A stretch of DNA of 22,609 nucleotides from an uncultured Chitinophagaceae bacterium (GCA_937919945.1 CALESY010000053.1:1-22609), one strand, 5' to 3'; shown: positions 8,095 to 16,346, counted from the first letter of the stretch. Numbers and translations: made by a program. Notes: generated by a model from the sequence alone, not told the origin.

Positions 8095-9900
8095 ATGTTG
8101 TCAAAAATATCCTATATAATCTGCACAACTATATTACTATATGCCTGCTTCGGGTTTTACCCGAAATGGCATAATAAGGCAACTGAAGCTACAATAGGTT
8201 GGGATGTTAGCGGTTATTATTGGTATTTACCATCTATATTTATTTATAAAGATCTTAAACATCAATCATTTGCTGATAGCATATTGAAAAAATATGAGCC
8301 TACACCTATACTACAGCAGTTTAGCAGAAATGAAAGTGGCAATTGCGTAATGACATATTCCTCCGGAATGGCATTTATGTACCTATCACTTTTCACCTTG
8401 GCACATATTGCTGCACCAACATTAGGCTACCCTGCAGATGGCTTTTCATTACCGTACCAGTTTGCATTGCAAGTAGGCAGTCTGCTTATTGGGCTTTGGG
8501 GATTGTGGTATTTCAAAAGATTTCTTCTGATGTACTATGAGGATAAGGTGGTTGCAATACTGCTACTCCTGCTTGTAGCAGGCACCAATTACCTTAACTA
8601 TACAGCAATAGATGGTGCCATGACACACAATTGGCTGTTTACTATTTACGTATTGTTATTGCTTGGCACACAAAAGTTTTACAACAACCCCTCTTATAAG
8701 CATGCTGCCATAATTGGTATTTTATTCGGACTTGCCATACTAATACGTCCATCTGAAATGGTAGCCTTTATTATACCCTTACTCTGGGGACTACAAAGTT
8801 TATCAGCGCAACACCTGAAACAACATTTCACGTTCCTGCAGCAACATAAGCTTAAAATTATGTTTGCGGTATTGTTCACATTGCTTATTGGTTCAATACA
8901 ACTCATATATTGGAAATATGCTACCGGACAATGGCTATACTATAGCTATAGGGGAGAAGGACAATACTTCAATTGGCTGAAGCCGGATGTAATTAATTAC
9001 ATGTTCAGTTTCAGGAGTGGGTGGTTAATATACACGCCATTGTTGCTGCTTGCATTTATTGGTATAATACCCTTTATTAAAAGAAAGCATAACACTATTT
9101 CAATTCTGTTATTTTGCATTCTTTCATTGTATGTTGTTACTGCATGGAATGTCTGGGACTATGGGGGCTATGGAGGTCGAGCCATGATTCAAAGTTATCC
9201 GGTACTATTTATACCCATTGGAGCATTAATACAGCAAATGTTTGACAAGCGAATACTGCTGTGGGGCTTACTTCCTTTCATTTTACTGTTTATTTATATT
9301 AATATATGGTTCACCATACAAGCACATAGTGGAACAGGTGTACTTGTAGTTAACAGCATGACAAGGGCTTACTATATGAAAGTAATTGGCAGGTGGTATC
9401 CAGAAAACTTAACAGAGCTTCAAAAGCTAATGGATACAGACGAGCTATTTGAAAGTTATCCAAAGGGTATGAAACTGATTCATACATACAACTATGAAAC
9501 AGACAGTAACATACTTATGCCAGATGAGGCAATTGAAGGTGAACGTTCGGCTTATGTTCAGGCAGGTGTAGAAAATAGCACAAAAGCCATTTTTAGTATT
9601 CCACACAGAACCAAATGGTTGAGGGTACAGGTAGATGCCAAATGCTATTTGAAAGAATGGGAAGTATGGCGTATGCCGCAGTTGTGTGTACGTTTCAATA
9701 CGAAAGACGGTAAAGAAATAAAGACAAGAATGCTGCGACTCCACCGTTGGTTGACGAAAGACTATCAAACCAAGCAAATTTTCATTGATGTTATAGTACC
9801 CGAAGAGCCGTTTGACTATGTAGAAGTTTATCTATGGAACCCGGGGTCTGATAAATTATTGATGATTGACAATCTGCAAGTATGGTCATTTAATGAATAA
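8095..9900 (+). CDS. GT-C-type multi-span membrane protein with C-terminal beta domain
   Basis: A 601-residue integral membrane protein with about 10-12 hydrophobic spans up to residue about 425. It resembles the GT-C superfamily (ArnT/PMT-like, polyprenyl-phosphate-sugar transferases) in having a first span followed by a periplasmic loop with an acidic residue (GWDVSGYYWY, Asp37), then short spans joined by small loops, and LIRPSEM near residue 210. The segment AWNVWDYGGYGGRAM (about 350-364) looks like a conserved outer loop. Residues about 455-601 form a soluble, strand-rich region ending in YLWNPGSDKLLMIDNL, like a jelly-roll carbohydrate-binding or sugar-recognition module. Donor and acceptor cannot be told from the sequence. 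It follows the gcvT terminator closely and precedes pyrH. A glycosyltransferase role is inferred; O-antigen-like polymerase or flippase are less likely alternatives. Confidence 0.75.
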   Translation: MLSKISYIICTTILLYACFGFYPKWHNKATEATIGWDVSGYYWYLPSIFIYKDLKHQSFADSILKKYEPTPILQQFSRNESGNCVMTYSSGMAFMYLSLFTLAHIAAPTLGYPADGFSLPYQFALQVGSLLIGLWGLWYFKRFLLMYYEDKVVAILLLLLVAGTNYLNYTAIDGAMTHNWLFTIYVLLLLGTQKFYNNPSYKHAAIIGILFGLAILIRPSEMVAFIIPLLWGLQSLSAQHLKQHFTFLQQHKLKIMFAVLFTLLIGSIQLIYWKYATGQWLYYSYRGEGQYFNWLKPDVINYMFSFRSGWLIYTPLLLLAFIGIIPFIKRKHNTISILLFCILSLYVVTAWNVWDYGGYGGRAMIQSYPVLFIPIGALIQQMFDKRILLWGLLPFILLFIYINIWFTIQAHSGTGVLVVNSMTRAYYMKVIGRWYPENLTELQKLMDTDELFESYPKGMKLIHTYNYETDSNILMPDEAIEGERSAYVQAGVENSTKAIFSIPHRTKWLRVQVDAKCYLKEWEVWRMPQLCVRFNTKDGKEIKTRMLRLHRWLTKDYQTKQIFIDVIVPEEPFDYVEVYLWNPGSDKLLMIDNLQVWSFNE

Positions 9901-9933
9901 GTGCGGGGGTTTCTAAAAGCCATAAGTTTTTCA

Positions 9934-9941
9934 TTTCTTTG
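9934..9941 (+). promoter_or_regulatory. Putative -7 box of pyrH
   Basis: TTTCTTTG, followed by CACC, is one base off TAnnTTTG and lies 44 nt before the pyrH ATG, in the 85-nt gap after the membrane protein gene. Motif resemblance only. Confidence 0.35.
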
Positions 9942-9985
9942 CACCAAATTAGCCCCTTTACAACTTTTTCAAATAACAGCTATAT

Positions 9986-10696
9986 ATGCTTCCTAAATAC
10001 AGCAGAGTACTACTGAAACTTTCGGGTGAATCATTAATGGGCGACCGTAGCTTCGGTCTTGACCCTAAAATGCTGGAACAGTATGCTACAGACATCAAAG
10101 CTATAACTGACCTAGGAGTACAAGTAGCTGTAGTAATAGGTGGCGGCAATATATACCGTGGCATGAATGAGGCTGAAACAGGTATAGAACGTGCACAAGG
10201 CGACTATATGGGTATGCTGGCAACCGTTATTAACGGTATGGCACTGCAAGCATCGCTGGAAAAAATTGGGGTGAAGACACGCCTGCAGAGCGCTATTAAA
10301 ATGGAGCAGGTAGCAGAGCCCTACATTCGCCGTCGCGCTATGCGCCATTTGGAGAAAGGTCGTGTAGTGATTTTCGGTGCCGGTACAGGAAATCCTTATT
10401 TTACTACAGATACAGCAGGCTCGCTGCGTGCTGTTGAAATAAATGCAGATGTGATACTGAAAGGGACACGTGTAGATGGCATCTACAATGCTGATCCTGA
10501 AAAAGACCCCAATGCCGTACGGTATGAGAAGCTGACATTTAGCGAAGTCATTAGCCAGAACCTGAAAGTGATGGATATGACCGCCTTTACACTTTGTCAG
10601 GAAAATAAGTTGCCTATCATTGTGTTTGATATGAACACACCAGGCAACCTGCAAAAAGTAGTAGAAGGCAAGGCTATCGGTACTTTAGTTAGTTAA
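9986..10696 (+). CDS. pyrH: UMP kinase
   Basis: Cytosolic bacterial UMP kinase, which phosphorylates UMP to UDP in pyrimidine nucleotide synthesis. It belongs to the amino acid kinase fold, not the eukaryotic-type UMP/CMP kinases. The 236 residues match the family. Visible motifs are KLSGESLMG (11-19), the glycine-rich VVIGGGNIYRG (about 49-59), the QSAI and RRAMRHLEKGRVVIF segment, GTGNPYFTTDTAG, and KGTRVDGIYNADP. The usual neighbours tsf, rpsB and frr are not next to it. Its TAA directly abuts the stop of the convergent VWA gene, leaving no space for a separate terminator. Confidence 0.97.
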   Translation: MLPKYSRVLLKLSGESLMGDRSFGLDPKMLEQYATDIKAITDLGVQVAVVIGGGNIYRGMNEAETGIERAQGDYMGMLATVINGMALQASLEKIGVKTRLQSAIKMEQVAEPYIRRRAMRHLEKGRVVIFGAGTGNPYFTTDTAGSLRAVEINADVILKGTRVDGIYNADPEKDPNAVRYEKLTFSEVISQNLKVMDMTAFTLCQENKLPIIVFDMNTPGNLQKVVEGKAIGTLVS

Positions 10697-11791
10697 TCAA
10701 CGTACACGCTTGCGCTTGTTGCGCTCATAATCTTCAAATATAAACTGCCCCAAGCCATCGAGTGATGAGTAGAAGGCTTTACCATTATTTACTTCCGTAA
10801 ACTCTCGCACGAACGATTGCAGGTACGGGTCGTTAGCAATCATAAATGTAATGACTGGTATCTTCAGCCTGCGTAGCTGCCCTGCAAGGTTCAGTGTACG
10901 GTTCAATATTTTAGTATCTATGCCAAAGCTGTTTTTATAATACTTATTACCGACTTTCAGACAAGTAGGTTTGCCGTCGGTTATCATGAATATCTGCTTA
11001 TTGGGGTTCTTGCGCCTGCGTAATATATCCATAGACAGCTCCAACCCCGCTACCGTATTGGTATGATAAGGCCCTACTTGCAGGTAGGGTAGTTCTTTCA
11101 TTTCTATCTGCCACGCATCATTACCAAATACTACAATATCCAGTGTGTCTTTAGGGTAGCGTGTAGTAATCAATTCGCTTAATGCCATTGCTACACGCTT
11201 GGCAGGTGTTATACGGTCTTCGCCATAGAGTATCATGGAATGCGATATGTCAATCATCAGCACAGTAGAAGTCTGTGTCTTGAAATCCATTTCATGTATT
11301 TCAAGGTCATCCTGTTGCATTTTGAAGCTATCTACTCCATGGTTTACAAATGAATTCCTCAGGCTGCCTGTATAGTCTATCGCTTCCAGTGCATCGCCAA
11401 ATTCGTAAGGGCGTGTTTCGGGATTCATCTCATCGCCCTGACCACTACGAAAAGTGCGGTGGTTGCCCTGTTTAGTCTTTTTCAGCTTGCCGAATATTTC
11501 ATCGAGCGAGCGCTTTCGGATGGTTTGTTCAGACTTGGCAGTAATGCGATATGCTCCATCATGTTCATTCTCTTGCAGGTAACCCTGCTGTTTCAGGTCT
11601 TCAATAAAATCGCCTATACTGTAGTCATTATTAGTAAGCGTATGCTTTCGGTCAAGTTGTGTCAACCAGTCCAATGCTTCTGCAGCATCGCCACTAGTAT
11701 ATTGCAACAACTCCATAAACAAGTCAAACAGCTTCTCAAACGGCGATTTGCCTTCTTCCTCTCTATATTTTGTAAATACGATGCCTTTCAT
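10697..11791 (-). CDS. VWA-domain protein
   Basis: A 364-residue soluble protein. The N-terminal 165 residues are helical and charged and I do not recognise them. A von Willebrand A domain follows (about 172-360). Its MIDAS metal site is complete: DISHS (Asp181, Ser183, Ser185), a Thr in YHTNT (243-247), and Asp272 in MITDGKP. No signal peptide or membrane span is seen. Related bacterial VWA proteins (CoxE-like, YehP-like, Mg-chelatase-D-like) usually work with a MoxR-type AAA+ ATPase. No such ATPase lies in this window, so the partner must be elsewhere. The gene is divergent from the SRPBCC gene with a 109-bp gap and converges on pyrH with no gap. A molecular-assembly role is inferred from the family. 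Confidence 0.85.
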   Translation of the reverse strand: MKGIVFTKYREEEGKSPFEKLFDLFMELLQYTSGDAAEALDWLTQLDRKHTLTNNDYSIGDFIEDLKQQGYLQENEHDGAYRITAKSEQTIRKRSLDEIFGKLKKTKQGNHRTFRSGQGDEMNPETRPYEFGDALEAIDYTGSLRNSFVNHGVDSFKMQQDDLEIHEMDFKTQTSTVLMIDISHSMILYGEDRITPAKRVAMALSELITTRYPKDTLDIVVFGNDAWQIEMKELPYLQVGPYHTNTVAGLELSMDILRRRKNPNKQIFMITDGKPTCLKVGNKYYKNSFGIDTKILNRTLNLAGQLRRLKIPVITFMIANDPYLQSFVREFTEVNNGKAFYSSLDGLGQFIFEDYERNKRKRVR

Positions 11792-11900
11792 CAGAATATG
11801 AAGTTAACCCCTTTCAGTTATCTGATGTTTATTGCATTTATTGATGTTCGTATCAATTTACCCTTTTCGAACAATAGCAGTTTGCAAATGTTGTTAGGAC

Positions 11901-12362
11901 ATGTCTGTATATAAGCTGGAAAGGAAACAACTGATTAAGTGCGATATGGATAGGCTGTGGGATTTTTTTGCAGATGCGAAGAACCTGACGGCTATTACGC
12001 CATCATATATGAATTTCGTCATAACATCTGATATGCCGAAAGACGGGGTGTATGCCGGGCAGATTATTACCTACAAAGTATCTCCCCTACTGGGTATACC
12101 TATGTTTTGGATGACAGAAATAACCCACGTAGAAAAAAATAAGCTATTTGTTGATGAACAACGGGTTGGGCCCTATAAAATGTGGCATCATCAGCACCTT
12201 TTTGAGCAGACTGCCGATGGTATTATGATGACTGATATAGTGCATTACCGTCTGCCGTTGTGGATCTTGGGAGATATTGCCCATGGCCTATTCGTTAAGC
12301 GGCAATTACGAGATATATTTGACTATCGGTATCAACAGATAGAAAAGCTGTTCAATCATTAA
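11901..12362 (+). CDS. SRPBCC-fold ligand-binding protein
   Basis: A 153-residue soluble START/Bet v 1-type protein. The pattern fits the SRPBCC fold: an N-terminal strand (VYKLERKQLI), a helix with WDFFADAKNLTAITP (about 20-34), strands containing G-x-x-I-T-Y-K-V, MTEIT and FVDEQ, then a long C-terminal helix ending RQLRDIFDYRYQQIEKL. The segment GPYKMWHHQHLFEQ is typical of the SRPBCC subfamily found near photolyase, SDR and carotenoid regulator genes. It binds a hydrophobic ligand in known relatives; the ligand here is unknown. An AGGA sequence 5-8 nt before the ATG is one of the few Shine-Dalgarno-like sites in the window. It lies 67 nt before the photoreceptor gene on the same strand, so co-transcription is possible. 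Confidence 0.82.
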   Translation: MSVYKLERKQLIKCDMDRLWDFFADAKNLTAITPSYMNFVITSDMPKDGVYAGQIITYKVSPLLGIPMFWMTEITHVEKNKLFVDEQRVGPYKMWHHQHLFEQTADGIMMTDIVHYRLPLWILGDIAHGLFVKRQLRDIFDYRYQQIEKLFNH

Positions 12363-12391
12363 GTTTTTTTGAACTTTATTTAATTGTTATT

Positions 12392-12405
12392 GTTTTATAT
12401 AAAAC
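12392..12405. promoter_or_regulatory. 14-bp perfect palindrome upstream of the CarH-like gene
   Basis: GTTTTATATAAAAC is a perfect palindrome 24 nt before the ATG at 12430. A direct repeat follows: GATACTG at 12409-12415 and again at 12418-12424. One or both could be an operator for autoregulation of the MerR-type gene. No binding data can be inferred, and AT-rich palindromes also occur by chance. Confidence 0.35.
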
Positions 12406-12429
12406 TGTGATACTGTGGATACTGCAGAA

Positions 12430-13314
12430 ATGAATAAGTTCAGCATTCGGGATATTGAAAATCTAACAGGTATCAAAGCGCACACCATACGCATCTGGGA
12501 GCAACGCTACGGCATATTGCAGCCCAAACGCACTGCTACCAATATTCGTTACTACGACGCGCTGGACCTGAAATTGGCATTGCGCATATCGTTGCTCAAC
12601 AATTACGGCTACAAAATATCGCGCATACATGAGATGAGTGAAGACGATATGAACGCCCTCATTCAGAAAATCAACGACAAAGACTTCAAACTGCAAGTGC
12701 TGGTAAACGAGCTGCTCGAAACTACACTTGCGATGGATATTGACAGGTTCGAACGATTGGTAAACGAATACATGCGCAAGTATGGCATTGAACAAACCAT
12801 CGAGCAATTAATATTCAATTTTCTGGAAAAAGTAGGCATTATGTGGATGACGGATAGGATTTTTCCTGCACAAGAACACATGATGAGCAATGTAGTGTAC
12901 CGTAAGCTGGCATTAGCTATAGAAAACCTGCCGCCGAAAGAAGCAGACGCCAGCCCATCAGTACTACTCTTTCTGCCGGAGGGAGAAATACATGATATAG
13001 GGTTGATGTATGTAAACTACCTGCTGCGCAAATACGAGAAAAACCCGATATACTTAGGTGCAAATTCGCCCATTAAAGAAGTAAAATTGGTTGTAGAAGC
13101 TAAACAACCAGACTACCTGTATGTGCATCTGACGTCTGTCACTTCGGAATTTGACGTAAATAAATACCTGCAAAAGCTGCATAATGCTTTCCCAAATGCT
13201 AAAATTCTTGTTTCAGGTAGTTTGTTGAGGAGTACCAAGCACATACCTATACAAAATATAAAGCTATTATTTACATTGCAGGATGTACGAGATACACTTA
13301 TTACACTCAAATGA
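12430..13314 (+). CDS. CarH/LitR-type MerR regulator with cobalamin-binding photoreceptor domain
   Basis: A transcription factor of 294 residues from the ATG at 12430. An in-frame GTG at 12415 exists, but it lies inside a direct repeat, and MNKFSIRDIEN is the usual MerR start. Residues 4-70 are the winged helix-turn-helix, with TIRIWEQRYGILQPKR. Residues about 80-165 match the helical B12-binding cap and hold the CarH signature W-x9-EH (Trp139, Glu149, His150). Residues about 175-294 are the Rossmann B12 domain with E-I-H-D-I-G, His188 being the expected lower Co ligand. In characterised CarH, AdoCbl gives a DNA-binding tetramer in the dark and light breaks it. With these residues intact, light sensing through AdoCbl is likely, and the target is probably the adjacent sigma/crt operon. 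Confidence 0.93.
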   Translation: MNKFSIRDIENLTGIKAHTIRIWEQRYGILQPKRTATNIRYYDALDLKLALRISLLNNYGYKISRIHEMSEDDMNALIQKINDKDFKLQVLVNELLETTLAMDIDRFERLVNEYMRKYGIEQTIEQLIFNFLEKVGIMWMTDRIFPAQEHMMSNVVYRKLALAIENLPPKEADASPSVLLFLPEGEIHDIGLMYVNYLLRKYEKNPIYLGANSPIKEVKLVVEAKQPDYLYVHLTSVTSEFDVNKYLQKLHNAFPNAKILVSGSLLRSTKHIPIQNIKLLFTLQDVRDTLITLK

Positions 13315-13331
13315 CAATTATAATACATTAA

Positions 13332-13364
13332 AAAACAGGCAATAACGATGTTATTGCCTGTTTT
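13332..13364 (+). terminator. Intrinsic terminator after the CarH-like gene
   Basis: A perfect 15-bp stem (AAAACAGGCAATAAC paired with GTTATTGCCTGTTTT) with a 3-nt GAT loop; the T tract is the stem's own 3' end. It lies 17 nt after the stop and separates the regulator transcript from the sigma/crt operon. Confidence 0.92.
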
Positions 13365-13456
13365 GCTTTATAAACTCCTGTCTATCAATGCTTTAGTTTT
13401 GTTTAAAGAAACACCATAAAAGAATAAACAAAATCTATTTCTCCAGAAGCTACTTG

Positions 13457-13487
13457 TGTTTAACTTCGTAGCATCAAAAGTTAAACA
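13457..13487. promoter_or_regulatory. 10-bp inverted repeat and likely promoter before the ECF sigma gene
   Basis: TGTTTAACTT (13457-13466) and AAGTTAAACA (13478-13487) are perfect inverted copies with an 11-nt spacer; centre-to-centre distance is 21 bp, two helical turns. The left arm overlaps TAACTTCG (13461-13468), one base off the TAnnTTTG -7 box, and the right arm ends 2 nt before the ATG. A repressor bound here would cover the promoter core and transcription start. Candidate ligands are the adjacent CarH-like protein or another dimeric regulator. An RNA hairpin masking the start codon is an alternative. Confidence 0.6.
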
Positions 13488-13489
13488 TT

Positions 13490-13987
13490 ATGACAACAGC
13501 AGATTTCAACATGATGGTGGTACAGCACAGTGATTTCTTAAAACCGTATGCTGTTTCGCTAACTCACGACCACGAAGATGCAAAAGACTTGTTTCAGGAA
13601 ACAATGATGCGCGCTTTGCAAAACAGGGAAAAGTACCAATTCGGCACTAACCTGAAAGCTTGGTTATATACCATCATGCGCAACATCTTTATCAACAATT
13701 ACAGGCGCAATAAAAAGTTTACAAAAGTATCTGGTGAAACACCGTCTGAAATTGTGATGTATAATGCAGACAAAACAGCCTACAACCAAGGTTGGAATAA
13801 TACCCGCCTCGGAGAAGTGAAGAAAGCAGTAGATGAGTTGCCTCAGGTATTTCGTCTATCATTTGAGTTGCATTACACCGGATATAAATATCAGGAAATT
13901 GCAGACTTGCTGAATGAGCCATTAGGCACTATCAAGAGCCGCATACACTTTGCACGCAAGATGTTAATGTCAAAATTGGACAGGTAA
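13490..13987 (+). CDS. ECF-family RNA polymerase sigma factor
   Basis: A 165-residue group 4 (ECF) sigma factor. Region 2 covers about residues 12-76, with DHEDAKDLFQETMMRAL and KAWLYTIMRNIFINNYRR. Region 4 covers about 113-163, with ELPQVFRLSF and the helix-turn-helix YQEIADLLNEPLGTIKSR. No anti-sigma gene is adjacent. Its stop is 28 nt before crtI on the same strand with no hairpin between, so it appears to be the first gene of the carotenoid operon. The likely role is to direct RNA polymerase to the crt promoter, perhaps its own, when the upstream CarH-like repressor is released by light. That role is inferred from position and from the LitR/LitS precedent in Streptomyces. Confidence 0.93.
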   Translation: MTTADFNMMVVQHSDFLKPYAVSLTHDHEDAKDLFQETMMRALQNREKYQFGTNLKAWLYTIMRNIFINNYRRNKKFTKVSGETPSEIVMYNADKTAYNQGWNNTRLGEVKKAVDELPQVFRLSFELHYTGYKYQEIADLLNEPLGTIKSRIHFARKMLMSKLDR

Positions 13988-14015
13988 TAATCCTTATATT
14001 TATTGTTCCCCTAAA

Positions 14016-15494
14016 TTGGAAAAAGTAATAGTAATAGGAAGTGGTTTTGCGGGATTATCAGCCGCATGTTTTCTGGCCAAAAATGGTGCAGACGTTACGG
14101 TCATAGAAAAAAATGAACAGGTAGGGGGTAGAGCAAGGGTTTTTCGCAAAGATGGTTTTGTGTTCGACATGGGACCAAGTTGGTACTGGATGCCAGATAT
14201 ATTCGAACGCTTTTTCAATCAATTTGGTAAGTCTGCTAATGATTACTATGACTTAAAAAGATTAGATCCGTCATATAGAGTTTTCTGGGAAGACGAGGTA
14301 GTGGATATACCAGCAGATTTCGGTGCATTGCAGGCTTTGTTTGATAGCAAAGAAGCCGGTGCCGGCAAAAAACTGGAAGCCTTTCTGAAAGAAGCGGCTT
14401 ATAAATATGATGCCGGCATTAACAAGTTTGTACACAAGCCGGGATTGTCTGTTTTCGAGTTTATGAGTTGGGATGTGCTGAGTTCTTTGTTTAAGATTGA
14501 TATGTTTACATCTATGCACAGCCATGTGCGTGGGTATTTTAAAAACCCGAAACTGTTACAACTGGCGGAGTTTCCCATATTGTTTCTGGGCGCATTGCCG
14601 CAAAACACACCGGCACTCTACAGCCTTATGAACTATGCAGACATGAAGCTAGGTACATGGTACCCCGATGGCGGCATGTGGAAAATAGCAGATGCTATGT
14701 ATAAGCTTGCAACAGAGTTGGGCGTGCATTTCAGATTCAACGAGCCAGTGCAAAAAATAAACGCGTGGGCAACTGAAACTACAGGAGTTACTACAGACTA
14801 TGACACCTATCGTAGCGATGCTGTAGTAGTAGCTTGTGACTACCACCATGCAGACAGCCAACTATTGCCCGATGAGTACAGAAACTACACTGAAGACTAT
14901 TGGGATAAACGCAGCATGGCACCATCTTGCATACTGTATTATATAGGCATCAACAAAAAAATAGAAGGGCTGCAACATCACAACCTGTTTTTTGATGCAC
15001 CATTTGATAAACATGCGGCTGAATTATACACTACACCCCAATGGCCTGCTAACCCATTGATGTATGTATGCTGTCCGTCTAAAACAGATACTGAGGTAGC
15101 ACCGGATGGTTGTGAAAACATCTTCGCGCTGATACCCGTAGCACCCGGCATGGAAGACAATGAAAAAATTAAAGAGCATTATTTCAATATCGTAATACAA
15201 AGACTTGAGCAGCGGTTAGGTGTTGGCATACGCGATGCGATAGTGTATAAACGCAGCTATGCACACAACGATTTTGTAAATGACTATAACGCCTACAAAG
15301 GCAATGCATACGGTCTTGCCAATACGCTGATGCAAACTGCTATACTTAAGCCGTCTATCAAAAATAAAAAACTGTTGAACCTGTATTATACAGGACAATT
15401 AACTGTGCCCGGGCCTGGTGTACCACCATCACTCATATCCGGCGAGGTGGTTGCTAATCAATTGTTACATCAACTAAAACTAAAAACTGCCTGA
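14016..15494 (+). CDS. crtI: Phytoene desaturase (CrtI type)
   Basis: FAD-dependent membrane-associated enzyme that introduces conjugated double bonds into phytoene, giving neurosporene or lycopene. The 492 residues match CrtI. The dinucleotide fold is at the N-terminus (VIVIGSGFAGLSAA, ending with Glu of VIEKNEQVGGRA), followed by FDMGPSWYW. The C-terminal FAD segment contains YTGQLTVPGPGVPPSLISG, the CrtI form and not the CrtD form. The start must be TTG at 14016: no in-frame ATG or GTG exists between the upstream stop at 13965 and the GxGxxG fold. No Shine-Dalgarno precedes it. It is the second gene of the sigma-crtI-crtB-idi-crtD run and ends 2 nt before crtB. Confidence 0.93.
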   Translation: MEKVIVIGSGFAGLSAACFLAKNGADVTVIEKNEQVGGRARVFRKDGFVFDMGPSWYWMPDIFERFFNQFGKSANDYYDLKRLDPSYRVFWEDEVVDIPADFGALQALFDSKEAGAGKKLEAFLKEAAYKYDAGINKFVHKPGLSVFEFMSWDVLSSLFKIDMFTSMHSHVRGYFKNPKLLQLAEFPILFLGALPQNTPALYSLMNYADMKLGTWYPDGGMWKIADAMYKLATELGVHFRFNEPVQKINAWATETTGVTTDYDTYRSDAVVVACDYHHADSQLLPDEYRNYTEDYWDKRSMAPSCILYYIGINKKIEGLQHHNLFFDAPFDKHAAELYTTPQWPANPLMYVCCPSKTDTEVAPDGCENIFALIPVAPGMEDNEKIKEHYFNIVIQRLEQRLGVGIRDAIVYKRSYAHNDFVNDYNAYKGNAYGLANTLMQTAILKPSIKNKKLLNLYYTGQLTVPGPGVPPSLISGEVVANQLLHQLKLKTA

Positions 15495-15496
15495 CT

Positions 15497-16336
15497 ATGT
15501 TATCATTATTCCATACCGTATGCCACGAGTGCAGTGAGGTAGTTACAAAAAGATATAGCACCTCTTTTTCGAGTGCCATCAAATTACTTCATAAAGATTT
15601 GCGCGCACCGATATTCGATATTTATGGCTTCGTACGTTTTGCGGATGAGATTGTAGATACCTTTCACGACTACGACAAAGAAACATTGCTGAATGAGTTT
15701 GAAGCCGAAACATGGAAAGCCATTAAAAACGGCATTAGCCTGAACCCTATCCTACATAGCTTTCAAACTGTAGTGCGGAAATATAATATACCTTATGATT
15801 TAATAGAGGCGTTCCTTTACAGTATGCGTCTGGACCTTAATAAAACCGACTATAACACCGTACACGAGATGGATGAGTATGTATATGGTTCGGCAGAAGT
15901 AGTAGGGTTGATGTGCCTTTGTGTGTTTTGTGAGGGTGACATGCAGCAATATGAGGCCCTGAAAGGGCAGGCACGTAAATTGGGTGCAGCGTTTCAGAAG
16001 ATAAACTTCCTGCGCGATATACAAGCAGACTATAACAACCTGAACCGTACGTACTTCCCAGATTTTGATTATTACCGCTTCGACCAACATACCAAACAAC
16101 GTATTGAAGACGACATAGAAGCAGACTTCAAAGCTGCGCTGGAAGGCATACGAAAACTGCCATGGAAAGCACGATTTGGAGTATACACAGCTTACAGATA
16201 CTATTACGCATTGTTTAATAAAATAAAAAAAATGCATCCGAAACACGTACTTGAACAACGCGTACGTGTACCTGACTATCAAAAAGCATTCATAGTATTT
16301 TCGGCCGGACTGAACAACCGCCTTAACCTGATATAA
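15497..16336 (+). CDS. crtB: Phytoene synthase
   Basis: Head-to-head condensing enzyme that joins two geranylgeranyl diphosphates to phytoene. The 279 residues fit bacterial CrtB. Both Mg-diphosphate motifs are present: DEIVD at 50-54 and DIQAD at 174-178, the second within the classic NFLRDIQAD segment. KRYSTSFSSA (18-27) is the usual N-terminal signature. The companion CrtI and idi suggest a C40 pathway rather than C30 diapophytoene, but chain length cannot be proven by eye. The ATG lies 2 nt after the crtI stop, so translation is probably coupled. Confidence 0.94.
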   Translation: MLSLFHTVCHECSEVVTKRYSTSFSSAIKLLHKDLRAPIFDIYGFVRFADEIVDTFHDYDKETLLNEFEAETWKAIKNGISLNPILHSFQTVVRKYNIPYDLIEAFLYSMRLDLNKTDYNTVHEMDEYVYGSAEVVGLMCLCVFCEGDMQQYEALKGQARKLGAAFQKINFLRDIQADYNNLNRTYFPDFDYYRFDQHTKQRIEDDIEADFKAALEGIRKLPWKARFGVYTAYRYYYALFNKIKKMHPKHVLEQRVRVPDYQKAFIVFSAGLNNRLNLI

Positions 16337-16346
16337 AACATCGAGT

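Noticed and set aside
12415..12429. GTG start for the CarH-like regulator
   Set aside because: The five added codons are not typical of MerR starts and lie in a direct repeat; the ATG at 12430 gives the standard N-terminus.
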